From: Amycolatopsis echigonensis
GTDB taxonomy: Bacteria > Actinomycetota > Actinomycetes > Mycobacteriales > Pseudonocardiaceae
NCBI RefSeq assembly: GCF_014174495.1
Contig: NZ_JACJHR010000055.1
Location: 1-59,821 of the forward strand
Length of the DNA: 59,821 bases
Reading direction: 5' to 3'
Position 1 is the stretch's first letter; every line of letters begins with the position of its first letter. The position numbers and the translations under genes were made by a program. This document shows, in pieces, positions 24,907 to 33,403 of this stretch. The notes under the pieces are model-generated. The model ran no database searches and was not told where the DNA came from. It saw only the letters and a program-made list of their open reading frames with translations.

Positions 24907-26157
24907 TCAGCCCACCTGTTCCTTCGCCGGAGCAGGCGCGCCGAGGGACAGCTTCGTCGACCGCGTGGTCAGCGAAATCGCGGCCGCGGCCAGCGTCGAC
25001 ACCGCCAGGAAGCCGAACGCCGCGGCGAATCCGAACCGGTCGGCGAGCCAGCCCATCACCAGCGGCGCGAGCACGCCGGCGAGCTGCCCGCCGGTGTTGA
25101 CCAGGCCCATGCCCGCGCCGACGAGGTCGCGCGGCAGCACCCGCAGCGGCAGCCCGACGATGCCGATCGAGGCGAGGCCGCTGATGAACATCGCGACGGT
25201 CTGCAGCACGGTGAACCCGGTCGCCGAATCCGACAACAGCATCGCGACGAGCACCCCGGCCGCCGCGACGAGCGCGGGCACCACGAGCCAGCGCGGCCGC
25301 TGGTCGAAGTACCGGCTCATCAGCCAGCCGCCGATCAGCACCGCCGCCGCGCTGACCAGCTGCGGGATCGCCGCCGAGATCCCCGCCGCGACGAGCGACA
25401 GGCCCTTGGTCTCGACCAGGTACGACGGGACCCAGGTGATCATTCCGTAGGCGAGCATGTTGAAGCAGGCGAACATCGCCGCACAGCGGATCACCAGCCG
25501 GTTCCGCAGCACCTGCGACACGGGCACCTTCACCGGGGCGACGCGCGCCTCGGGTTCGGTCAGCTCGCGCGGCAACGGCGCGGGCAGCAGCCGCCACAAC
25601 GCCAGCCCGACGATCAGCCCGGCCACCGCGACGATCCAGAACGTATGCCGCCAGCCCGCGGCGACCACGAGCGGCGCGACCAGCAGCGGCCCGAGTCCGG
25701 CCCCGACCGAGTTGGACGCCAGCAGGAGCCCGGCACCGCGGCTGCGGCCCTCCTGCGTCGTGCGCTCGGCCAGCGCCTTGAACGCCGCGCCGGGGAACAA
25801 CGCCTGCGCGAACCCGAACGCAGCGCGCAGCACCAGCAGCACGACCAGACCGGGCGCGAACCCGGTCGCCGCGGTGAACACCGACCAGGCCGCCAGCGAT
25901 ATGACCAGCAACGGCCGCGCGCCCACGCGGTCCGCGAGCAGCCCGCCGGGCATCTGCCCGACCAGATAGGCGATCGCGAAGGCGGAAACGACCAGCCCCT
26001 GCGTGGTCTTGGACAGCCCGAACTCCGCGCCGATCAGCGGCAGCGCGACCGCGATCATGACGCGGTCGATGTAGTCGATGATGAAGACGCCGACCAGCAG
26101 CGTCAACGTGGTCCGTTCGGTCCGCCGCACGACCGGGGCGGAACTGCCAATGCTCAC
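24907..26157 (-). CDS. MFS transporter (anion:cation symporter-like)
   Basis: A 416-residue permease with 12 predicted membrane helices. FIIDYIDRVMIAVALPLIGA is helix 1, with the D-x-x-D-R-x pattern common in the ACS/OPA-related MFS branch. GGLLADRVGARPLLV is motif A between helices 2 and 3, and GWLADRFGFAAAFGF is the repeat-side copy. The start is GTG at 26157, because GGAGG lies 8 bases upstream; longer starts read into a basic non-membrane stretch. The gene precedes the chitinase gene on the same strand, with a 183-base gap that contains the chitinase promoter, so they are probably separate units. The ACS branch carries organic anions such as sugar acids or aromatic acids; the substrate here is not assignable. 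Confidence 0.87.
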   Translation of the reverse strand: MSIGSSAPVVRRTERTTLTLLVGVFIIDYIDRVMIAVALPLIGAEFGLSKTTQGLVVSAFAIAYLVGQMPGGLLADRVGARPLLVISLAAWSVFTAATGFAPGLVVLLVLRAAFGFAQALFPGAAFKALAERTTQEGRSRGAGLLLASNSVGAGLGPLLVAPLVVAAGWRHTFWIVAVAGLIVGLALWRLLPAPLPRELTEPEARVAPVKVPVSQVLRNRLVIRCAAMFACFNMLAYGMITWVPSYLVETKGLSLVAAGISAAIPQLVSAAAVLIGGWLMSRYFDQRPRWLVVPALVAAAGVLVAMLLSDSATGFTVLQTVAMFISGLASIGIVGLPLRVLPRDLVGAGMGLVNTGGQLAGVLAPLVMGWLADRFGFAAAFGFLAVSTLAAAAISLTTRSTKLSLGAPAPAKEQVG

Positions 26158-26361
26158 CGTCGGATCCTCCTTGATTCGGCGACGCCGCATTGTGCGGTCA
26201 TGCACCCCCTCCGCGGCTTCGTCGGATCCACCGACAGTCCGGCCCCGGATTCAGCCGATCCGACGAAGAGCCGGTTTCGCGCAGGTCAGGCGCTCTCCGC
26301 CGAGGCGCCCCGGTTCGCGTCGAAGCCGGTTCGGTCCGGTCTTTCGCGCGGAAACGCCAAC

Positions 26362-26394
26362 GGCGGGGCCGGGATTTCTCGTCCCAGCCCCGCC
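26362..26394. terminator. Hairpin beside the M3 peptidase 3' end
   Basis: GGCGGGG...CCCCGCC with an inner GGGA/TCCC pairing forms a strong stem. It adjoins GTATA-element copy C, so on the minus strand the order is peptidase stop, GTATA palindrome, GC hairpin. It is likely a terminator of the peptidase transcript. Confidence 0.6.
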
Positions 26395-26410
26395 GTATAG
26401 GTCGTTATAC
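26395..26410. repeat. GTATA-palindrome 3' element, copy C
   Basis: GTATAGGTCGTTATAC, 8 bases beyond the stop of the minus-strand M3 peptidase gene and directly next to a GC hairpin. Same core and orientation relative to the gene as copies A and B. Confidence 0.7.
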
Positions 26411-26417
26411 ACCCGGT

Positions 26418-28469
26418 TTACGCGCCGGCGAGCCCCCGGCGCTTCAGCAGCGGCTCGATCTCCGGCGCGCGGCCGCGGAAGGCCTCGAACGCCTCCATCG
26501 GGTCGACACTGCCGCCGCGGCCCAGGAGGGTCGAGCGGAAGTGGTCGCCGTTCTCCCGCTTCAGGCCGCCGTTCTCGGTGAACCACTCGACGGTGTCCGC
26601 GTCGAGCACCTCGCTCCAGATGTAGGAGTAGTACCCCGCGCTGTAGCCGCCGGAGAAGACGTGGTTGAAGTACGTCGTCCGGTAGCGCGGCGGGACGCTT
26701 TCCAGTGCCACGCCCGCCTTTTCCAGCGCCTCGGCCTCGAACCGCTGCACGTCCTCCACCCGGTCGTCCGGGCCGAGGCGGTGCCAGGCCAGGTCGAGCA
26801 GAGCCGCCGCGAGGTACTCGGTCGTGCGGAAGCCTTCGCCGTACTGCTGCGCGGCCTCCAGGAGCTCGACCTGCCCGGCCGGCAGCGGCTCCCCCGTCTC
26901 GTGGTGCTTCGCGTAGTTGGCCAGGATTTCCGGCCACAGCATCCACATCTCGTTGACCTGCGACGGGTACTCGACGAAGTCGCGCGGCACGTTCGTGCCG
27001 GTGAACGTCGGGAACTCGACGCTGGACAGCAGCGAGTGCAGCGCGTGCCCGAATTCGTGGAACGCGGTGCGCACCTCGTCGAGCGAGAGCAGCGTCGGCT
27101 CCCCCTCGCGCGGCTTGGTCACGTTCAGCACGTTGACGACGACCGTGCGCCGCCCGAGCAGCCGCGACTGGTCCACGAAGTTGTTCATCCACGCGCCGCC
27201 GCGCTTGGAGTCGCGGGTGTAGTAGTCCATCAGGAACAGGCCGAGACCGCTGCCGTCGGCGTCGAAGACCTCGAAGATCCGCACCTGCGGGTGGTACTTC
27301 GGCAGGTCGTGCCGTTCGGTGAAAGTCAAGCCGTACAACCGGTTCGCGGCCGTGAACACGCCGTCGTGCAGCACCCGGTCCAGCTCGAAGTACGGCCGCA
27401 GCGCCGCGGTGTCCAGCTGGAACCGCTCGCGCTCCACCTTCGACGCGTAGAACGCCCAGTCCCACGGCTCCAGCGTCGCGCCCGGCACGTCCGCTTCCAG
27501 CAGCTGCTGGAGTTCCGCGGCTTCGGTGCGCGCGTTCGCGACCGCCACCGGCGCGAGCCGCTCCAGCAGCCCGCCGGCGGCCTCGACCGTCTTGGCCGTC
27601 TCGTCCGCGATCACGTACGCCGCGTGGTTCGGGTAGCCCAGCAGTGCGGCCCGCTCGGCACGCAGCCGCGTGATCTCCTCGACGATCGCGTTGTTGTCGT
27701 GGGCGTTTCCGCGATTGCCGCGCGACACCGACGCGGTGAAAACGCGCTCGCGCACCGCACGGTTTTCCAGCGAGGCCAGGGCCGCCTGCGCGGTGGGCAG
27801 CGTCAGGGTCAGCACGTACTTGCCTTCGAGACCACGCTCGGCCGCCGTCTGCGCCGCCGCCGCGATCGCGCTTTCGCCGAGCCCGGCCAGTTCCGAAGCG
27901 TCGTCGAGCACGACCGCGAGATCATTGGTGTCCCGCAGCAGGTTCTGCGAAAAACGGGTCTGCAGGGTCGAAAGCTGCTCGTTCAGTGCGCGCAGCTTCG
28001 CCTGGTCCTCTTCGGGCAGCCCGGCTCCCGCACGGCTGAAGTCCGTGTACCGGCGCTCCAGCAGCCGCAGCTCCTCGGGGTTCAGGCCCAGCTCCGCGCG
28101 CTTCCGGTACAGCGCGTCGATGCGGGCGAACAGCCGCGGGTTCAGGTGGATCGCGTCCTCGTGCGCGGCCAGCTTCGGGGCCAGCTCCGCCTGGATCTCC
28201 TGGACCTCGTCGGTCGCGTTCGAGCCCGAGATGTTGAAGAACGTGCCGGACACCCGGGTCAGCAGCGCGCCGGCCCGCTCGAGCGCCGCGATCGTGTTCT
28301 CGAAGGTCGGCTCGGCGGGGTCGGCGGCGATCCGCTCCACGTCGGCGGCGTGCTCGGCGAGCCCGGCCTCGAAGGCGGGCCGGTAGTGCTCGTCGGCGAT
28401 GCGGTCGAACGGCGGCAGCTCGTACGGCAGGTCGCTGGGGACGGCGAACGGGTTGTCCGGGGAAATCAT
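26418..28469 (-). CDS. M3 family metallopeptidase (Dcp/oligopeptidase A-like)
   Basis: A 683-residue zinc peptidase of the usual M3A length. FHEFGHALHSLL near residue 470 is the HExxH zinc site; the family's third ligand Glu lies about 25 residues on. QYGEGFRTTEYLAAALLDLA and YFNHVFSGGYSAGYYSY near the C-terminus are characteristic of Dcp and OpdA. There is no signal peptide, so it is a cytosolic oligopeptidase that trims short peptides, probably peptidyl-dipeptidase Dcp. The ATG at 28469 (MISPDNPF) was preferred to an upstream in-frame ATG whose extension is Pro/Gly-rich. The phosphomutase and uppP genes lie upstream on the same strand. The end carries a GTATA element and a hairpin. Confidence 0.92.
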   Translation of the reverse strand: MISPDNPFAVPSDLPYELPPFDRIADEHYRPAFEAGLAEHAADVERIAADPAEPTFENTIAALERAGALLTRVSGTFFNISGSNATDEVQEIQAELAPKLAAHEDAIHLNPRLFARIDALYRKRAELGLNPEELRLLERRYTDFSRAGAGLPEEDQAKLRALNEQLSTLQTRFSQNLLRDTNDLAVVLDDASELAGLGESAIAAAAQTAAERGLEGKYVLTLTLPTAQAALASLENRAVRERVFTASVSRGNRGNAHDNNAIVEEITRLRAERAALLGYPNHAAYVIADETAKTVEAAGGLLERLAPVAVANARTEAAELQQLLEADVPGATLEPWDWAFYASKVERERFQLDTAALRPYFELDRVLHDGVFTAANRLYGLTFTERHDLPKYHPQVRIFEVFDADGSGLGLFLMDYYTRDSKRGGAWMNNFVDQSRLLGRRTVVVNVLNVTKPREGEPTLLSLDEVRTAFHEFGHALHSLLSSVEFPTFTGTNVPRDFVEYPSQVNEMWMLWPEILANYAKHHETGEPLPAGQVELLEAAQQYGEGFRTTEYLAAALLDLAWHRLGPDDRVEDVQRFEAEALEKAGVALESVPPRYRTTYFNHVFSGGYSAGYYSYIWSEVLDADTVEWFTENGGLKRENGDHFRSTLLGRGGSVDPMEAFEAFRGRAPEIEPLLKRRGLAGA

Positions 28470-28560
28470 TCGGGTTTGCGCTCCTGGTTCTCCACAGGGT
28501 TCTCCGCGTGGTTCCGCCCACCCTACGGGGTCCGGCATCCGACGGAAGGACTGTCGATCG

Positions 28561-29265
28561 TCAGCGGCCCGTGCTTCCTCCCACGACGGCGTCGCTGGAC
28601 GCCTTGGTGCGGCCGCGCTTCTTCTTCGGCGGGGGCGGCACGATTGCGGCCAGATCGCCGCCGTGCTCGTTCACCCGCAGCACGAACGGCCGCGTTTCCG
28701 TGTAGCGCACGACCGACACCGCGGCCGGGTCCACGACGATCCGCTGGAAGGCGTCGAGATGCTGGCCCAGCGCGTCGGCCAGGATCGACTTGATCACGTC
28801 GCCGTGGCTGCACACCACCCACACCGCGTGGTCGCCGTGCTCGGCGGTGACGCGGGCGTCGTGCGCCCGGATCGCGGCCACCGCGCGCGCCTGCATCTCG
28901 GCCAGCCCCTCCCCGCCGGGAAAGACCGCCGCCGACGGATGCGCCTGCACCACGCGCCACAGCGGTTCCTTGACGAGGTTCTTCAGTTCCCGTCCGGTCC
29001 ACTCGCCGTAGTCCACTTCGGACAGCCGCGGTTCGACGACCTTCGTCAGGCCCTGCGCGGCGGCCAGCGGCGCGACGGTCTGCTTGCAGCGCAGCATCGG
29101 CGACACCACCAGCTCGGCGACCGGCACCCCGGCGAAGCGCTCGACCAGGGCGGCGGCCTGTGCCCGGCCGGTGTCGTCCAGCCCGACCTTCGGGGTGCGC
29201 CCGGCGAGGACGCCCGAGCCATTGGCCGTGGACTTTCCGTGCCGGAGCAAGATGACCGTACTCAC
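28561..29265 (-). CDS. Histidine phosphatase superfamily protein (phosphomutase-like)
   Basis: A 234-residue protein with VILLRHGKSTANGSG at the N-terminus, whose RHG carries the phosphohistidine residue. VSPMLRCKQTV, LSEVDYGEWTGRELK and VVCSHGDVIKSIL complete the active site with the second His. It matches the actinobacterial phosphoglycerate mutase-like family (TIGR03848 type), whose members often adjoin uppP. The C-terminus ends in a Lys-rich tail (PPPPKKKRGRTKAS), longer than in many members. Substrate unknown; members act as small-molecule phosphatases or mutases. It lies 29 bases downstream of uppP on the same strand and is probably co-transcribed with it. Confidence 0.87.
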   Translation of the reverse strand: MSTVILLRHGKSTANGSGVLAGRTPKVGLDDTGRAQAAALVERFAGVPVAELVVSPMLRCKQTVAPLAAAQGLTKVVEPRLSEVDYGEWTGRELKNLVKEPLWRVVQAHPSAAVFPGGEGLAEMQARAVAAIRAHDARVTAEHGDHAVWVVCSHGDVIKSILADALGQHLDAFQRIVVDPAAVSVVRYTETRPFVLRVNEHGGDLAAIVPPPPKKKRGRTKASSDAVVGGSTGR

Positions 29266-29294
29266 GACGCCACCCTAACCGGTGATCCGCGGGT

Positions 29295-30137
29295 TCAGCC
29301 CCCGGCGGGTCCCGCGTTCGGGTCGAGCACGCCGCCGAAGACCAGGCCGAACAGCACCACGCCGAGCACGACGCGGTAGATCACGAAGGGCACGAAGCTG
29401 CGCTTCTTGATGTAGGCCATCAGCCAGGCGATCACCAGGTAGCCGACGCCGAAGGCGACCAGCGTGGCCAGGATCGTCGGCCCCCACTGCGCGTTCTCGC
29501 CGTTCTTGCCGATGTCGGTCAGCTTGTACAGCCCCGAGCCGAACACCGCGGGCACCGCGAGCAGGAACGAGTACTCCGCGGCTTCCGACCGCGTGTAGCC
29601 CATCAGCAGGCCGGCGCTCGTCGTGCCGCCGGAACGCGAGACGCCCGGGATCAGCGCGAGCGCCTGCGCGAAGCCGTACGCCAGGCCGTGCGGCACGTTC
29701 AGGTGGTCCAGCGTCCGCTGCTGCTTCGCGGTCCGGTCGGCGAACAGCAGGATCAGGCCGAACACGATCAGCGTCGTCGCGGTGATCCGCAGGTCGCGGA
29801 ACGCCCGGTCGATCTCGTCCTGCAGCAGCAGGCCGAGCACGACGATCGGCAGCGAACCGACGATGATCAGCCAGCCCAGCCGCGCGTCCGGGTCGCGCCG
29901 CCAGTCCGGCCGGTAGAGGGAGAAGAACCAGGCGCGCAGGATCCGGCCGATCTTCGGTCCGAAGTAGAGGATCACCGCCAGCTCGGTGCCGATCTGGGTC
30001 ACCGCGGTGAACGCCGCGCCCGGATCGCCCCAGCCCGCCAGCGCCGCGACGATCCGCACGTGCGCGCTCGAGGAGATCGGCAGGAACTCCGTGAGCCCCT
30101 GCACCAGCCCCAGGACCAGGGCCTCGAACCATCCCAT
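29295..30137 (-). CDS. uppP: Undecaprenyl-diphosphatase UppP
   Basis: A 280-residue integral membrane phosphatase that recycles undecaprenyl diphosphate to the monophosphate carrier for wall synthesis, and confers bacitracin tolerance. GLVQGLTEFLPISSSAHV at the N-terminus holds the conserved Gln/Glu and Ser residues. PGVSRSGGTTSAGLLMGYTR near residue 165 is the second family motif with its Arg. About eight hydrophobic segments are visible, as expected. The ATG at 30137 begins MGWFEALVLG. The histidine phosphatase gene follows by 29 bases. The aldo/keto reductase gene at 30299 is divergent. Confidence 0.95.
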   Translation of the reverse strand: MGWFEALVLGLVQGLTEFLPISSSAHVRIVAALAGWGDPGAAFTAVTQIGTELAVILYFGPKIGRILRAWFFSLYRPDWRRDPDARLGWLIIVGSLPIVVLGLLLQDEIDRAFRDLRITATTLIVFGLILLFADRTAKQQRTLDHLNVPHGLAYGFAQALALIPGVSRSGGTTSAGLLMGYTRSEAAEYSFLLAVPAVFGSGLYKLTDIGKNGENAQWGPTILATLVAFGVGYLVIAWLMAYIKKRSFVPFVIYRVVLGVVLFGLVFGGVLDPNAGPAGG

Positions 30138-30298
30138 CAGGCCGCTCCCGCCGGTTCGCCCGCCCGCACGGGGCGCAGTCCGATTCGCACGGTCGCGAAC
30201 CTATCGGGTGGTTCGGGAAGACTCCCGCGAGGGCGCCGGTCCGACACGGGGCGACCTTGATCGGGCCGGGACGGGTCCGCCGACTACGCTCGGCGGTC

Positions 30299-31261
30299 GT
30301 GGAAAAGCGACAGCTCGGCCGGTCGGGACTGCGGATATCGCGGATGGCCCTCGGCACCATGACGTGGGGCGGCGACACCGATCCGGACGAGGCGGCCAGC
30401 CAGCTGGTCGCGTTCGTCGACGCGGGCGGCACGCTCGTGGACACCGCCGACCTCTACGCGGGCGGCGAGGCCGAGCGGATGCTGGGCGAACTGCTGTCCG
30501 ACCTGGTGCCGCGCGAGGACATCGTGCTGGCCACCAAGACTGTCGCCCGCCGCACCGACGGCCCCTTCGGCGGCGGTGCTTCGCGCGGTGCGCTGCTGTC
30601 CGCGCTCGAAGGATCGCTGCAGCGGCTTCGCACCGACCACATCGACCTGTGGCAGCTGCACGCGTGGGATTCCGGCGTGCCGATCGAGGAAACGCTCTCC
30701 GCGCTCGATTACGCCGTGTCGAGCGGCAAGGTCCGCTACGTGGGCGTGTCGAATTACGCGGGCTGGCAGCTGGCCACCGCCGCCTCGCTCGCCACGGTGC
30801 CGATCGTGTCCGGGCAGTTCGAATACTCGTTGCTGGAGCGCGGCATCGAACGCGAAGTCGTCCCGGCCGCGGCGCATCACGGGATCGGCGTGCTGCCGTG
30901 GGCGCCGCTCGGCCGCGGCGTGCTCACCGGCAAGTACCGCACCGGGACGCCCGCGGACTCGCGCGGCGCGTCCGCCGAGTACGCCGGATACGTCGAACAC
31001 CACCGCACCGAGCGGGCCGCGCGGATCGTGCAAGCGGTCACGACCGCCGCCGAAGGCCTCGGCACGTCGCCGCTCGCGGTGGCGCTCGCCTGGGTCCGGG
31101 ACCGGCCCGGAGTGGCCGCGCCGGTCGTCGGCGCGCGCGACACCGGCCAGCTCACCGGGTCGCTCGCCGCCGAGGACTTGACGCTCCCGCCCGCCATCCG
31201 CAGCGCGCTCGACGACGTGAGCGGCATCGACTTCGGCTATCCGGAACGGGGCACCCGGTGA
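30299..31261 (+). CDS. Aldo/keto reductase
   Basis: A 320-residue AKR with KRQLGRSGLRISRMALGTMT at the N-terminus, typical of the group near YajO/Tas. The tetrad is visible: Asp and Tyr in LVDTADLYAGG, Lys in VLATKTVARR and His in WQLHAWD. GGASRGALLSALEGSLQRL and YVGVSNYAGWQL are further landmarks. The GTG at 30299 was chosen as the closest start to the fold; a longer in-frame ATG at 30257 adds Arg-rich residues. It is divergent from uppP. Uses NADPH to reduce a carbonyl; the partner is unknown. It is unrelated in detail to the AKR at 13764-14714, beyond the common fold. Confidence 0.88.
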   Translation: MEKRQLGRSGLRISRMALGTMTWGGDTDPDEAASQLVAFVDAGGTLVDTADLYAGGEAERMLGELLSDLVPREDIVLATKTVARRTDGPFGGGASRGALLSALEGSLQRLRTDHIDLWQLHAWDSGVPIEETLSALDYAVSSGKVRYVGVSNYAGWQLATAASLATVPIVSGQFEYSLLERGIEREVVPAAAHHGIGVLPWAPLGRGVLTGKYRTGTPADSRGASAEYAGYVEHHRTERAARIVQAVTTAAEGLGTSPLAVALAWVRDRPGVAAPVVGARDTGQLTGSLAAEDLTLPPAIRSALDDVSGIDFGYPERGTR

Positions 31262-31359
31262 GCCGCAGGTGTCGGCTCGGTGACACGGACGTGACGGCTC
31301 GGCGATCCTGGAGGATATTGGAGGGACCCGCTCGCCGGAGTTCTGCTGGAGGTTTCAAG

Positions 31360-32373
31360 GTGCGTCGGCTCACCGCCGCGTCGCGGATCGCGATCCCGCT
31401 GGCCGGTGCGCTCGCGCTGTCCGCCTGTTCGTCCTCGGCCCTGCCGAAGGACAATCTGCAGGTCGTGGCCAACCCGACGGCCGCGCAACCCGCCGTCTCC
31501 CCCGCTCGCTCGGTGCCTCCGGCCGGGCAGGTGCTGCCCATGCCGGTGGTGTCCGCGATCGCGGCCGACCAGCAGAGCCACACCCTCGTCGTCGCCCTCA
31601 AGCAACCGGCTGAGCTGCGGATTTACGATCTCGGCTCGCTCGGCGCGCCGAAGACGACCGTCGCCCTGCCCGGACCGGCGGAATCGCTCACCGTGTCCGC
31701 GGGCCAGGCGCTCGCCGGGATCCCGGGCAAGGGCGTGCTCGCGCGCGTCGCGCTGCCGAGCGGGCAGCTGACCGCCGAGAAGATCGCCGGGCAACCGGCC
31801 GCCGCGGTCGCCGACGGGCCGGACACCCTCGTCGCGGTCCGCGACCGCAAGGCCGTCGACGTGCTGACGAGCGGTTCGGTGGCGAAGACGATCACCGGGC
31901 AGCTCTACAGCGCCGACGACGTGGTCGACACCGGCAACGGCATCGTGGTCCTCGACCGGCTGCGCACCGCCGTGTTCAGCGTGGACGTGCAGGCCGGGAC
32001 CATGGACGAAGGCCTGCGCGCGGGCGACGGCGCGGCCAACGCGGTCGCCGACTCCTACGGCCGCGTGCTGGTCACCGACGCGCGCGCGGGCGCGCTGCTG
32101 GCGTTCTCCACCAACCCGCTGATCCTCCGCCAGCGCTACCCGGTGCCGGGCGGCGCGTACGGCCTCGCCTACGACGCGAAACGCAGCCTGGCGTGGGTCA
32201 CCCTGACCGGCCGCAACCAGGTCGTCGGCTACGACGTCCGCGGCGGAGAGCCCGTCGAGAAGTACCGATTCCCGACCGTGCGCCAGCCGGACACGGTGGG
32301 CGTCGACGACCAGAGCGGCCGCGTGTTCGTCGGCTCGGCCGCCGGAGAAGGGACCCAGGTGATCCAGCCATGA
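31360..32373 (+). CDS. Secreted lipoprotein with beta-propeller-like repeats
   Basis: A 337-residue lipoprotein. The signal peptide starts VRRLTAASRIAIPLAGALAL and ends in a lipobox LSAC, so Cys is the expected lipidated first mature residue. After a Pro/Ala linker, the body shows repeated short blades ending in patterns such as TLVVALKQPAELRIYDL, NGIVVLDRLRTAVFSVDV, RSLAWVTLTGRNQVVGYDV and GRVFVGSAAGEG, typical of YncE/NHL-like propellers. It probably acts as a binding platform on the outer face of the membrane. GGAGGT lies 6 bases before the GTG start. The stop overlaps the DUF5703 gene (ATGA). No enzyme motif is seen. Confidence 0.82.
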   Translation: MRRLTAASRIAIPLAGALALSACSSSALPKDNLQVVANPTAAQPAVSPARSVPPAGQVLPMPVVSAIAADQQSHTLVVALKQPAELRIYDLGSLGAPKTTVALPGPAESLTVSAGQALAGIPGKGVLARVALPSGQLTAEKIAGQPAAAVADGPDTLVAVRDRKAVDVLTSGSVAKTITGQLYSADDVVDTGNGIVVLDRLRTAVFSVDVQAGTMDEGLRAGDGAANAVADSYGRVLVTDARAGALLAFSTNPLILRQRYPVPGGAYGLAYDAKRSLAWVTLTGRNQVVGYDVRGGEPVEKYRFPTVRQPDTVGVDDQSGRVFVGSAAGEGTQVIQP

Positions 32374-32594
32374 CGACAGTCGACGAGGCGGTGGTCGAAG
32401 GGGATTGGGAGTATCGCCGCCTGCGCCTCCCCCCGGCGGTGTCCCGGCGCGCGGCGATGATCCAGCTCTCCATCCACGCGGAGTTCGCGGGCTGGGAACT
32501 GCGCACGGTCCGGCTGTACGCCGACGGGACGCGGCGGGTATGGCTGCGGAGGAAGCGCTCAGCGGCCGACCATTCGACGGGGCTACCGGTCTGA
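32370..32594 (+). CDS. DUF5703 family protein
   Basis: A 74-residue protein with WEYRRLRLPPAVSRRAAM, then HAEFAGWELRTVRLYADGTR and VWLRRK. This matches the small actinobacterial DUF5703 pattern (Y-x-x-L-x-L-P, GWEL, LY-x-DG-x-R). The fold is predicted to be a compact alpha/beta unit and the function is unknown. Its ATG overlaps the stop of the lipoprotein gene by 4 bases, so the cytosolic protein is co-translated with an exported one. An 80-base gap separates it from the convergent SRPBCC gene. Confidence 0.75.
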   Translation: MTTVDEAVVEGDWEYRRLRLPPAVSRRAAMIQLSIHAEFAGWELRTVRLYADGTRRVWLRRKRSAADHSTGLPV

Positions 32595-32674
32595 CAACCG
32601 CTGGTGAGCGGCTATGCCGGTTCTCGCCGGGATGAACGCTCGCGGGCCCCTGGAGTTTCGGCTGCGCCGCGCCG

Positions 32675-33403
32675 TCAGCTGAGCGCGGCTATCCACTCCG
32701 TCCACTTGGCTTCTTCCGCCGCCGCGTCGACGTCTGGGGCCACGAGGTGGTGAGTCGCCACCAGCGGGCCGCGAAAGCCTTGCATGAAGCAGAAAAGCCC
32801 CTCGTCCGTGCGGATCCCGACGGTCTGGTCGTTGACCGCGTACACCGCGCCGTCCGACCCGGCCAGCCGGACTTTCGCGCCGACGGTCAGCTGTTCCACA
32901 CCCACTTCTTTCGCCAGCGCGGCCCACAGCGCCGGCCAGTCCGTGACGACGTTCGGCCCGAACGCGGTGACCGGCTTCGCCATCCGGCCCGGGAAGTGCT
33001 GCACGAATTCCACCAGGTTGCGGAAGAACAGCGCGCCGCCCGCCTGCATGGCCTCGAACTCGTCGGCCCAGTCGTCGCCGGGCAGGAAGCCGCTCGTGAC
33101 GCAGCGGATCACCGAACTGCCGCCGTCTCGTCCCTCGACCAGGAACTCGTAGGCGATCCGCCGTCCGTCCCGTTCCGGCTCGCCGCCGTAAGCCAGCCGG
33201 TTCGGCGGGTCCCACGCGGTGATCGGGTGCGTCGGCTCGTAGGCCGCGAACGCTCCGCGCACCGCGCCGCCGACCCCGCCTTCGACCTCGTTGCGGCCCA
33301 TGAACCAGGAGTCGATGCCCGGCCCGGTCGCGATCGCGGCCCAGACCTGCTCCGGTTCGACCGGGACCTCGGCGACGTCGACCTCCCGGAATTCCTTACC
33401 CAT
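32675..33403 (-). CDS. SRPBCC (AHSA1-like) domain protein
   Basis: A 242-residue protein with the START/Bet v1-type AHSA1 fold. VPVEPEQVWAAIATGPGIDSW is the opening strand and helix, YEPTHPITAWDPPNRLAY the central strands, and ALFFRNLVEFVQHFPGR part of the long C-terminal helix. The last about 80 residues form an additional domain-like segment, longer than minimal AHSA1 proteins. The fold binds hydrophobic ligands. The start overlaps the end of the upstream ArsR-type regulator gene by 8 bases, a common pairing in which the regulator controls the AHSA1 protein. The ligand and biochemical activity are unknown. Confidence 0.83.
   Translation of the reverse strand: MGKEFREVDVAEVPVEPEQVWAAIATGPGIDSWFMGRNEVEGGVGGAVRGAFAAYEPTHPITAWDPPNRLAYGGEPERDGRRIAYEFLVEGRDGGSSVIRCVTSGFLPGDDWADEFEAMQAGGALFFRNLVEFVQHFPGRMAKPVTAFGPNVVTDWPALWAALAKEVGVEQLTVGAKVRLAGSDGAVYAVNDQTVGIRTDEGLFCFMQGFRGPLVATHHLVAPDVDAAAEEAKWTEWIAALS

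Noticed and set aside
24706..26400. A 564-residue plus-strand frame opposite the MFS gene
   Set aside because: Gln/Arg/His-rich composition without domains; antisense shadow of the transporter.
19968..26410. GTATA elements as a CRISPR or integron array
   Set aside because: Copies are 3 kb apart with ordinary genes between them, with no spacers, cas genes or integrase.
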